DNA of 64,000 nucleotides from Tiliqua scincoides (lineage: Eukaryota; Chordata; Lepidosauria; Squamata; Scincidae), in the NCBI RefSeq assembly GCF_035046505.1, contig NC_089830.1, positions 10,220,315-10,284,314 on the forward strand, in the 5' to 3' direction. The notes under the pieces were generated by a model. That model saw nothing but the letters and a program-made list of their open reading frames with translations, ran no database searches and was not told where the DNA came from. Below, piece by piece: positions 21,601 to 33,600 of the stretch; within the stretch, counting starts at the first letter, position 1; every line of letters begins with the position of its first letter. The position numbers were made by a program, and so were the translations under genes.

Positions 21601-24600
21601 TTCTTCAAATATGTTAGAAGCAGGAAACCCGCCAGAGAAGCGGTTGGCCCTCTGGATGGTGAGGGAGGGAAAGGGGAGATAAAAGGAGACTTAGAGATGG
21701 CAGAGAAATTAAATGAGTTCTTTGCATCTGTCTTCACGGCAGAAGACCTCGGGCAGATACCGCTGCCCGAACGGCCCCTCCTAACCGAGGAGTTAAGTCA
21801 GATAGAGGTTAAAAGAGAAGATGTTTCAGACCTCATTGATAAATTAAAGATCAATAAGTCACCGGGCCCTGATGGCATACACCCAAGGGATATTAAGGAA
21901 TTGAAGAATGAAGTTGCAGATCTCTTGACTAAGGTATGCAACTTGTCCCTCAAAACGGCCACGGTACCAGAAGATTGGAGGATAGCAAATGTCACGCCTA
22001 TTTTTAAAAAGGGAAAGAGGGGGGACCCGGGAAACTATAGGCCGGTCAGCCTAACATCCATACCGGGTAAGATGGTGGAATGCCTCATCAAAGATAGGAT
22101 CTCAAAGCACATAGACGAACAGGCCTTGCTGAGGGAGAGTCAGCATGGCTTCTGTAAGGGTAAGTCTTGCCTCACAAACCTTATAGAATTCTTTGAAAAG
22201 GTCAACAGGCATGTGGATGCGGGAGAACCCATGGACATTATATATCTGGACTTTCAGAAGGCGTTTGACACGGTCCCTCACCAAAGGCTACTGAAAAAAC
22301 TCCACAGTCAGGGAATTAGAGGACAGGTCCTCTCCTGGATTGAGAACTGGTTGGAGGCCAGGAAGCAGAGAGTGGGTGTCAATGGGCAATTTTCACAATG
22401 GAGAGAGGTGAAAAGCAGTGTGCCCCAAGGATCTGTCCTGGGACCGGTGCTTTTCAACCTCTTCATAAATGACCTGGAGACAGGGTTGAGCAGTGAAGTG
22501 GCTAAGTTTGCAGATGACACCAAACTTTTCCGAGTGGTAAAGACCAGAAGTGATTGTGAGGAGCTCCAGAAGGATCTCTCCAGACTGGCAGAATGGGCAG
22601 CAAAATGGCAGATGCGCTTCAATGTCAGTAAGTGTAAAGTCATGCACATTGGGGCAAAAAATCAAAACTTTAGATATAGGCTGATGGGTTCTGAGCTGTC
22701 TGTGACAGATCAGGAGAGAGATCTTGGGGTGGTGGTGGACAGGTCGATGAAAGTGTCGACCCAATGTGCGGCAGCAGTGAAGAAGGCCAATTCTATGCTT
22801 GGGATAATTAGGAAGGGTATTGAGAACAAAACGGTTAGTATTATAATGCTGTTGTACAAATCTATGGTAAGGCCACACCTGGAGTATTGTGTCCAGTTCT
22901 GGTCGCCGCATCTCAAAAAAGACATAGTGGAAATGGAAAAGGTGCAAAAGAGAGCGACTAAGATGATTACGGGGCTGGGGCACCTTCCTTATGAGGAAAG
23001 GCTACGGCGTTTGGGCCTCTTCAGCCTAGAAAAGAGACGCTTGAGGGGGGACATGATTGAGACATACAAAATTATGCAGGGGATGGAAGAGTGGATAGGG
23101 AGATGCTCTTTACACTCTCACATAATACCAGAACCAGGGGACATCCACTAAAATTGAGTGTTGGGCGGATTAGGACAGACAAAAGAAAATATTTCTTTAC
23201 TCAGCGCGTGGTCGGTCTGTGGAACTCCTTGCCACAGGATGTGGTGCTGGCGTCTAGCCTAGACGCCTTTAAAAGGGGATTGGACGAGTTTCTGGAGGAA
23301 AAATTCATTATGGGGTACAAGCCATGATGTGTATGCGCAACCTCCTGATTTTAGGAATGGGTTAAGTCAGAATGCCAGATGTAGGGGAGAGCACCAGGAT
23401 GAGGTCTCTTGTTATCTGGTGTGCTCCCTGGGGCATTTGGTGGGCCGCTGTGAGATACAGGAAGCTGGACTAGATGGGCCTATGGCCTGATCCAGTGGGG
23501 CTGTTCTTATGTTCTTATGTTCTTATGACTTCTCATCAGTGCCACATCTCTTGCCGCTGTATGTCGCATCCTGTGTGCATCAAATGCTCTATTGAGGGCC
23601 CTCTTTGATCACACTGAGCTGTGACTGCACTTTGTGACTTGGTGGGAAAAAGCAACCTGGCTGTAACTGGTATCTTTCTCTTAATTAGATAGTCAGGGTG
23701 GGAAATCTCTGCTGTAATCTCCTCTGTCATCTTTTTCCCTGTTAACTTTGAAGTCTCTCTGGCATGTGGCTCAAAAGCACTCCAAACAGGTTACATGCAA
23801 ATCTCAAAACTAGTTACGTGCAAATCTTCAAAGACACATTGAACCAAGTGGATTTCCCACTTCTAGGAATGTGGTTGTCTCATGATGACACTTAACAGGG
23901 GGACTAAGGCACAATCATGATCACCATCCCTTGATTTAGCAAACTGAGGATATTGTGCTGGGGATGGCGACCCTCTCTTAGCTTGTGCAAGCAAGAAGGG
24001 TACATTGGGAATAAGATGCAGTGGCTTCCCCCATTTTGTCACAAAAACGCTGACTAGGAAACTGGGACCCTGTTGATCATTGAACAGCAATCCCCTCTTG
24101 TCTGCTGTAACTCCAGCCTGAAAGCCAGGTGTGGCTTCAGGACTATGGTCTGATCCTTCAGTCTTGCAGCATAACCAGTAGCAGGTCCAGCCCATCTGAG
24201 GCCAAGTGGTCCCCTCAGGCAGCAGGTTGGCAGCGGTACGCCCACCTCTTTGTGCCCGCTTACCGCCGTTGCTCCTTCTCACATTTCCTGGCATGGGAAA
24301 GAAAGACAAGAACAGAGCAGGAGAGAAAATGTGGAGGAGAGGAGACTGGTGGGTTAGCAGGACGCTTTATTGCAGCTCTCTCCTCTACACGCCCTCTTCT
24401 GCTCCACCCCTCTTCCTTTTCCAATCCAGGGAGGGGGAAGAGCATCGGTGGGCACATAACTGGGTAAGGGGGTGGGCAGCATATGGCATGCCGCTTCCCG
24501 GTGCTGGGAGGTCTCGGGCCAGCCCTGAACAGGAGCCAGGGGACACAACCAGTCAGGGCAAACTGGCCTTGTTCCTGCAACTCTGCTTTGGTTACCCAAA

Positions 24601-27600
24601 CTGTACAGATTGTGTGTGTTGCCTGAGTCTCAAGCTGACCAGCCATTTGGATGTGTGGTGGAGGAATTGGATGTCCACTCTTTGGCCTTCCCAGTAGCAA
24701 TATGAATAACTTTGTTCCAGAGGGCAAAAAGGACTGTGGATTAGCACACACAGTGACAATAATTTGGAGGGACAATCCTTTCTGTATATATGATCTCTCT
24801 GCCCCCAAATTTGGTGGGAGCAAGTTTCTCTTACAGTTCTCTCCTGTGTTCCTCCAGTTTGATGGCAGCCACCTCTCCTTACCTCCTGAGCTCCAGTGCA
24901 GCATTCTGGGTGTTGCAATCAGTGACCTGTAAAACTACAGTTGCATGGCTCACCCAAACCCCAGAAGTGTTTAACTGCAGTTTACAATGGTGATTAGAAA
25001 GCTGGTTTCTCATCTTGATTTAATAATGGTTTAATAACAATAAACCACAGTTAGGCAACAATTGCAGGTTTAGATGAGCAACAAAGCTTTACTTTGGCAA
25101 ACCATGATTCCTTTGCCATGCCAGGAGAAGAGGTAAAGGGAGGAAGGAGCACTCGAGACTGGGAGCTTTTAAGACTGCTTTAATGATAGAACATAGCATG
25201 GTTTTGTTTGATCATCTAAACAGCCCTGTGCTGTGTAATTAATCTGTGGGGCTCCTTGCCACACGATTTGTGATGGTACCTAGCCTAGATGCCTTAAAAG
25301 GGGATTCCACAGATTTATGGAGATAAAGAAACCTGTGATGGAAAAGACATGATGACAGTATGCAACCTCCATGTTTTTGAGGCAGCCTATCTCAGAATGC
25401 CAGGTGCAAGGGATTGGCAAAAGGATGCAGGTCTCTTGTTGTTGTGTGTGCTCCCAGAGGCATTTGGTGGGCCATTGTGAGATACAAGAGGATGGTTCAC
25501 AGGGGTTGTTGCCAAAGATTGTATCATGGCCATCCTAAATTACTAATACAGGATGTTTCCCCATCTGAAGCAGGTGGTTTGCCACAGGATGTGGTGATGG
25601 CGACTGGCCTGGACGCCTTTAAAAGGGGATTGGACAAGTTTCTGGAGGAAAAATCCATTACGGGTTACAAGCCATGATGTGTATGCGCAACCTCCTGATT
25701 TTAGAAATGGGCTATGTCAGAATGCCAGATGCAAGGGAGGGCACCAGGATGCAGGTCTCTTGTTATCTGGTGTGCTCCCTGGGGCATTTGGTGGGCCGCT
25801 GTGAGATACAGGAAGCTGGACTAGATGGGCCTATGGCCTGATCCAGTGGGGCTGTTCTTATGGTTTCAGGTTTCGGATATAAAGTGTGCCCTTCTTATCC
25901 ATGGGCTTGGAATCTGTGAATTTGAATACCCACAAATGCTGAGTCTCTGGCCGGAAGGCCTCAGAGGACCTTCCAGTCACAAAACTGGAAAAAAAACTGC
26001 CTCAAAAACATGGAGGTTGCATACTGTCATCATGTCTTTTCCATCATAGGTTTCTTTATTTCCATAAATCTGTGGAATCCCCTTTTAAGGCATCTAGGCT
26101 AGGTACCATCACAAATCTTGTGGCAAGGACTCTTCCTCAGAGTGCCTTCCAGTCACATCCAAGAGGTCTCCCCATGCCTCAGAAGATCTCCAGGATGCTT
26201 CTAAAAGGCCTTTCTGGTTTGTGAGCACATGCTCCCCCCCCACCCGTGAATTTCATTAGAATTCAGTATCTGTGGGAGGTCCTAGAATGCGCGTTATAGT
26301 ACATCCTAGGGTGGCAGCAGTCTTTAGACTTTTGTCATGCGTTTTTTGCAAAAAGGAGGAACTACAAGTATGAGTGACAGAAATGATTACCCAAGAACAT
26401 CATGAGGCTTGTTTCCTTTTTTGCTTTGAGAGCAACCTTTCCTGAGCAAGGCTGGCTCAAGACATTCTGGCATCTGCTTACCACTGCTCCCCCAGAGATG
26501 CACCAGCCTATCCTCCTCCTGCTCTCTGGATTGGAAGGGGAGGAGGAGGAGGGGGCAGAGTAGAAGAGGAAGGTGGAGAGGATGAAAGGGGTGGACTGGA
26601 AGATCTCCTATGTTTAGCCCACTACTCTCCTCCACATCCACACTGCTTCTTGCATCCTGTCCCCTCTTTCTCTTCCAATCCAGGAGGCTGGAGGAGGAGC
26701 AGTGGAAGTGCATGGGCAAAGGAAGTGGGTGTTCCCTGCCCCTCTGCTGCCTGATGCCTCAGCTGGCATCATGGATGGGCTGGTCCTGTTCCTGAATATC
26801 AGATACTGAGAACAAATGTGAGCAGGCGGTTGTCTTGCTGCTCTGCCTCAGTGGTGATCCTGGTCCCCGTGCCACCTGGGGCCAGGATTGTAATGTGCCG
26901 TCCGTCCCCCATGCTGCCCCACCCCCTCCACCAGGCATGCCTGGAGGCTTTTCAATGGACTTTTGAGGACCAGGGAGACAAAAACCAGAAGTGACTTTTT
27001 AGGCTGCCAGAGGCCCCAGAAAGCCTTTTGGGGGCCAGGGAGTCTGCAGGCAGAAAAGGCCTTTCAAAGGCCTAAAAAGGGGGGAATGGGTAGGGAAGGG
27101 GTTGCAGCCCCTCGCAAGTGTCTCCCAGGGCATTTGACCCCCTTGACCTCCCCAGGTACGCCATTGCTGCTTGGAGACATTTAGCTGGCTACCATTAGAA
27201 ACAGGAAGTTGGTTGCACTGGGCTTTGGTTTGAGGGGCCAGGCATGTTACTGTATCCTGTATCTCTTCTCTATGTAACTTTTTCCTGAAGCAGTCATATA
27301 ATGTGGCATCACTTCATTTGTGCTTTGGTTGGCACCTCCAGGGAAACACAGAGCCCCAATTCTGTATACAGCATCACACAACTGCTTTAATTTAATGTTC
27401 CTGGAAGACACAGGGCGGGGAACCCAAATCACGCAATTAAAGTAATGTGCAGTTTGGTCCTGATCCTGCAGGGCAGATCCTATTGATTTCAGTTGATGAA
27501 GCAGTCACTGCATTACCCATTGCAGAAATTTGACCAAGCCAACCGCTGCTTTGATGTCTCAATGTGCCTTTGATATTTCCTTCAGACTAGAAGGCTTGTG

Positions 27601-30600
27601 GCTTAAATCTTTTCCAAATGCATCAGAAATACCTTCCTGGCTAAAATCTCAAGAGGTATGTAGAAGGCACCAGGTTTAATCCCCGGCACTTCCAGTTTCA
27701 AAGATTCCAAGAAGGGAAAGACCTCTACTGCCAACATGACTTGACCATCACATGTTATTTTCCTGCTACATAAATCTGTCCAATGCCCTCTTAAGGCATC
27801 TAGGCCAGGTGCTGTGGCAAGGTGTTCCACAGATTAATTACTTGTTGGGTAAAGGAAATATTTTCTTTTGTCTGTTCTAGCTGCTACTGCTCAATTTTAG
27901 TGGACATCTCTGAATCTGGGCTTCACCACCTGAAAAAGTATAGTGTCGTGAGCAATTGAATCATGAATTTCGGCAGGGAGTGCCGTACTTGGTCTGCCCA
28001 CTCACCACGGCTTTTTCTCCTCTTCCCACTCCTTTTGAAAATGTGAAGGAGAGTAGAGTGGTGGGCTAGATTGTTGGAGATGCTCTAGCCCAGGGGTGTC
28101 CAAACGTTTTGGCAGGAGGGCCACATCATCTCTCTGACACTGTGTTGGGGGCCAGGGGAAAAAAGAATTAATTTACATTTCAAATTTGAATAAGTTTATT
28201 GGTCTTGGGCCAGAGAGTGACAGAGAGTATTCATTATCTTGTAAGTAGACAAGTATTTGCTCACTGGTAAATGACAGATAGCTCAGCACAGCTCTATTTT
28301 TTTTTTTTTTAATAAATGACATTTGGGACCTTAACATTTGCACCACCTTTATTCTATATGACAAACACATACAACAAATGTGGCTATGGCCCACCACCAA
28401 TTATCACTAGTGTGATCTGGGCAGGATTAGGATTGCAGTCTTAAATTATGTTATCATTAGCATCTGTAAGAACATCTCATTGTCAGGGCTATCCCAAGAC
28501 CTCCTGGCACCTAAGAGTGCGCGGCGCAGACCATAGTTGCAAACATGCCGTAAGGCACATTTGCGGGGCTTACAGCCGGGCTCCTGCCGGAGCTGGCTCA
28601 GCTCTGGCTGGCGCTGAGCCAGCGCGCGGTGGGCGCCTGGGTTCCACGGCTTGGTGGTCTCTGTGACTGCCGGGCTGCGGAACAGGAGATGGAGGAATGG
28701 TTGGGGGCGTGGGGGAGGCGTTCCGGGGAGGCATGGCCGGGGGCATGGGGGAGGCGGGAGAGAGGCGGGTCCGCGGAGCCAAGCTCTGCAGGATCCAAGG
28801 CGCTCGGGCAGGGCTGCTCAACCTACATGAGCACATTCACTTTTGCGGCGACCAAACAGTCGCCACTAAAGTGAGTAGCCCCATCGCGGGGCTGTTTCCC
28901 TTACTTGGGGGAAGGGGACGTCCATCCCCTTCTCCCGAGGAGCCTCCCGTGGTAGCCTGGGAGGTGCTGGATCCGGTGGGAGCCCTCCGTGGAGCCGGGG
29001 GGTCCCGCAGCTCCAGGCAGCTCAGGATTGGGCTGTTAGTCAGCTTGCCAAATGTTGCCCCTCTTTATCTGATGATGTGCCAACCGCTGTTCCTCCCACT
29101 CTCCAATATTCTAGCTTAGCATTCTCCACCCTTTCCTGGTGGCATCACTAGGCTTTGCATCACCCAATACGGGAGGCCAGCACATCACCCCCATGATGGA
29201 CCTCCTCCCATGCAGTGAGCAGGGCAATACCCCAGGCACCATATATATATGATTCAAAAATATCAAGATTTAAAAAATTTTGGCCAGTAGTAGTGTCCTG
29301 CACATCACCCAGTGCAGCCTGCACCCCCTAGCAATGCCACTGTCCCTGCTTCTCTGTCCCCCTCTTCCTTTCCTATCTAGGAAGGGGCAGTGGAGGCAAG
29401 TAAGGAAACAGAGATGGTGACCCCACCAGTCTGCTACCTGAGACTTCGTTGTGAGTGGGAAAGGCAATGGCTGGACTATTGCAGGTAATCACAAGGAGCA
29501 GGGCCTTTTTGATGGTTGCCCTGATTCCACTGTAGTCTGAACACTGTTAAAACACCCGCAAACATGGAAATTGCCAGTCTTCTGTCAAAATTTTAGCCTG
29601 GAAAAAAGGAAAACCAACTTATAACATTGTAAGAAAGTATTGGCTTTTGTTGTGGAACCAGATGTTCTGCCTAATCAGAAAGGTTCTCATAATTGCCTGA
29701 AGTTGAATGCTAATTTCTGGAGTTTATTTTCCTAGATTCGTGTGGGCTGTCAATGTCTTTCAGCCCTCCTTTGGAGTAGCATCACTCTTGCAAAGCTGTT
29801 GACAGAAAGTCTGTCCCTGTGTTTAGAGGAAGCCATGTTTTGATTCTTGAAAAAGATGACGCCACCTCCAGTTCTTGTGTAAACTATGACACCAGTTGAA
29901 ATAACAGTGTCCGTCTTTAAGGCACTATGCCACTATTTCAGTGGAGGAGGTCTAACTTGCTTTTCCTAGACAGTAAGGGAAGCAGTTTCCCTGGACATGC
30001 TGAGCGAGTTGGCTAAGACTGCAGTCCTGTACTGCACACACTTCCACTATGTGCAGCTTTCAAATGTTGAGATGATGCTTTAAAAATTAGCTAACTTGAA
30101 GAATTAAGCACAAATTAACTTTCATAAGAATATAAGAAGAGCTCTGCTGAATCAGGCCAAAGGCCCATCTAGTCCAGCTTCCTGTATCTCACAGTGGTCC
30201 ACCAAATGCCCCAGGGAGCACACAAGACAATAGACACAACCTGCAACCTGGTGCCCTCCCCTTCATCTGGCAATCAGAGGCAGCCTGCCTCTAAAACCAA
30301 GAGCTTGGTTCATACCTACTATGACTTGTAACCCGCAATGAACTTTTGCTCCAGAAATTTGTCCAATTCCCTCTTAAAGGCATCCAGGCAAGATGCCATC
30401 ACTACTTCTTGTGGCAAAGAGTTCCACAAACTAATTACACGCTGGGGAAAGAAATATTTTCTTCTGTCTGTCCTAACTCTCCCAACACTCAACTTCAGTG
30501 GATGTCCCCTGGTTCTGGTGTTATGTGAGAGGCGGAAAAAGCATCTATCCACTCTGTCCATCCGCTGCATAATTTTGTATGTCTCAATCATGTACCCCCG

Positions 30601-33600
30601 TCAGGCACCTCTTTTCTATACTGGGCAGGAGGTCTGGTCTAGAGGGTAGAGCCTCCATTTGCCTGAAGAGTAACATCCACAAGGTCGCCAGTTCGAGGCC
30701 ACCGGCACCGTGCGACCTTGAAGCAGCCGGCAAGCTGCAGCTGAGCTGTTCCATCTGCTCGGAGCGTGGGAGGATGGAGGCCAGAATGTTAAACCAGATC
30801 GGAGTGTAACAGCTTGAATGTGGTGGTTCTTGAAAGAGAGAACCTTCTTTCAATTTGTAAAAATCCCTGCGTGGATTTAATAAGCCTGCCTGTGTAAACC
30901 GCCTTGAATAAAGTCTTGAATAAAGACCAAGAAAGGCGGTATATAAATACTGTATATTATATTATTAGTATATTATATTATACTGAAGAGCCCCAAAGGC
31001 TGTAGCCTTTCCTTATAAGGGAGGCGCCCCAGCCCAGTAATCAGTTTAGTTGCTCTCTTTTGCACCTTTTCCATCAAAATTGCACCTTTTCCATCAAAGC
31101 TTTCAAAATTAAACCACCAGTAAATAAATCAGAACTTCTGCAAATAATCAAGAATACAGTAGCAAAAGTTAGGCAAGCCAATATGGATGCAATTGGGGTG
31201 GCCAGGCCAACCCCTGAATTGCTGGTGGCAGTGGTAGTGTCCAGCAAGTCATCTGGTTGGCAACCTTCAGTCTCGAAAGACTATGGTATAAGCCTACAGC
31301 ACCCGGTATTCCCAGGCGGTCTCCCATCCAAGTACTAACCGAACCTGCTTAGCTTCCGAGATCAGACGAGATCGGGCATGTGCAGGGTATAGCCAAGGGG
31401 CGCTATGGGGGCCTAGTATAGGGCTGTGGACCCCCAGCAACCTGACACCATTGCTGCTTACCTCTATGCAAACCGAGGAACTAGCCCCTTCTATATGAGG
31501 TACCTAATTTATGGCCATCCAGTGGCTACTGACTCTCTCACCTGCTTCTTCTCCGTTGTGTTTTTCAGGAGTCATTAACCTCCCTTATGCAGAAATCGAA
31601 GAGCCTTTTGAAGCCTGGTACAACGAGACGGGAAACAAGAGTCGCATTGAGTATTACAATGGTAAGAAATGGAGGCACTAGTGGGGAAGGAGTGTGTCCC
31701 CCCCACCATCTGCTGCCTGAGGCATTTGTCTCAGTTGGCCTTATGAATGGACCAGGCCTGATCTGATTTCCACATGCATGTCCAAGTTGGTTCCTTGTCT
31801 TGACATTTCGAAACCAAATCATTTTAACAGGAGTCTTAAGTAAAAATAAGCCCAAATCACACCCAAGGCATGATGCAGGAACAAAAGCATTGAGAGGCTT
31901 CTTCACATGCATCAATGTGCACACGGGAACTCCCTTGCATGCAGATCCTTTCCTGCAGATTTTTAGCTGTTTTGAGATCCCTTTTGCTATTTTTTCATGA
32001 TTTAGATTTTATTTTAGCATGTTTTTTAAATCTCTGCAAGTGGCTCCCTAACAACACAGTCCTACAGTCCTATGCATGATTACTCAGAATTAAATCCCAC
32101 TCTCTGGGACTTACTCCCAGGTAAGTGTGCATAGGACTGCAGCCTAAGGTTGCAATCCTAACCATACTTTCCTGAGAGTAAGCCCCATTGAACAAAATAG
32201 GACTTACTTCTGAGTATACTTGGTTAGGATTGTGCCCTACAAACTGGGGGCTTGGGTAGTAAGAACCTGAGAGCTAGTGTAGAGTGGGATCTAAGAGGGT
32301 ATGCTGCAAATTGGGGTATTTACAGGTCAAACGTTGCCTCTGTCCTGAACTTAACAGGTGCTGGGGTGCCATGGTTCACTGGGGTTCACTAAATGTTGAT
32401 CTCTCTGTAGCTTCCTAGTGAGGAAGCTGCTTGAACCATTCACTAAAGAGGCTATGTCGTGTCTTCAAAACTAGATGTGATAAGGCAAAACGGATGCCAT
32501 TTTTGGAATCGGAACCCCAAATATACCCAGGAATTGGTGTAACGTTTAAGGAAGCAAAATGTGTGTTGGCCTGTGTAATATATGTGAAGTGCTTTGCACA
32601 CTAAAAAAAAAAATAGCTATACAAATATGGAATGTGATTGTCTTAATATATAAACCAAAACTGCATTAAAAACAGCAGCCCCCCCCCCCAAAAATCCAGT
32701 TGGGTAAAGCTTGGGAGGATCTTGCAGTGCCTTAAAGACAGAAGCATAAGCTCCTGCCAGACCTCTCTGGGACGGGTCTTTCAGGGAGAGAGTGCCACCA
32801 CAGAAAAGGTCCTGTTGACCCACCTGACCTCCAAGAGCAAGGGCCCTCACAGCAGTGCCTTGGGGCAGATCCAGGTGAATGGGCGGGTCTAGAGGTACTG
32901 CTCCTATTTGTCATGCAGGAGGTAGCAAGAATAACAGCCTTACATCTCATCCTTTTCCACAGGCCAGGTGGTGACCTGGCAGTTAGGCTCCATTGAACCA
33001 CATGGCACCCTGTACAAGTTAACGCCACATACCACGGAGAAGGAGGTGAACATGCTCACCTGTTTCCAAGTGAACGGTACCAAAGAAGAGCATGTGAAGC
33101 CACAGAGTGTCTTTCCTGACATGAAACACTTCCAGGTAAGCCGGTAATGTTTGATAGGCGGGAAAGGAAAGAGTACAACCAAGTGGTCAGAGCTGGGTTT
33201 GGATATCTGCAGGTAGCCTGGGTGGAATGACTGTCTCTTGGTCTCAGTTGCTCTCGTATGTATAACTGATCTGTATTAAGGTATTCACTGGGGTAAGCAA
33301 AATTCACAGTTGAATCCTGCTGGGCCTCTGTGCTGCCAAAGCATGAGTTCTAGCAACTCAGGGCCAATCCTGTCCAATTTTCCAGTGCTGGTGCAGCCGT
33401 GCCGATGGGCCGTGCGCTGCATCTTGTGGTGGTGGAGCAGTCACAGAGACTAGGAAAATTTGTTCCCTTTCTTTGGGGCTGCATTGCAGCTGCACTGGTG
33501 CTGGAAAATTGGATAGGATTGGGCCCTCAGGCTACAATCCTATCCACACTTTCCTAGGACTAAGCCCCATGCACTATAATGAGACTTGTGTCTGAGTAGA

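Larger units (their letters stand above)
20210..23527 (+). mobile_element. Nearly complete L3/CR1-like LINE
   Basis: It contains a 5' leader, a long ORF2, the 3' UTR, and the 3' terminal microsatellite (three 'gttcttat' units, 23504-23527). The exact 5' end is uncertain (20135-20240). The 3' half matches more than ten truncated copies in this window. No ORF1 is visible, so it is probably 5'-truncated or has lost ORF1. It lies in intron 2 on the same strand as the host gene. Confidence 0.93.

Noticed and set aside
24260-24904. 214-codon open frame on the minus strand
   Set aside because: It crosses from a MITE into unassigned sequence, and similar frames occur on the opposite strand.
28480-29010. 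CpG island or promoter of another gene
   Set aside because: The CpG-rich block is continuous with MITE sequence seen at 8640-9110, and no exon follows.
31255-31398. 5S rRNA gene
   Set aside because: The match lacks the first bases of 5S, has a deletion in the internal control region, no T-run terminator, and a LINE-type tail. It is a SINE.
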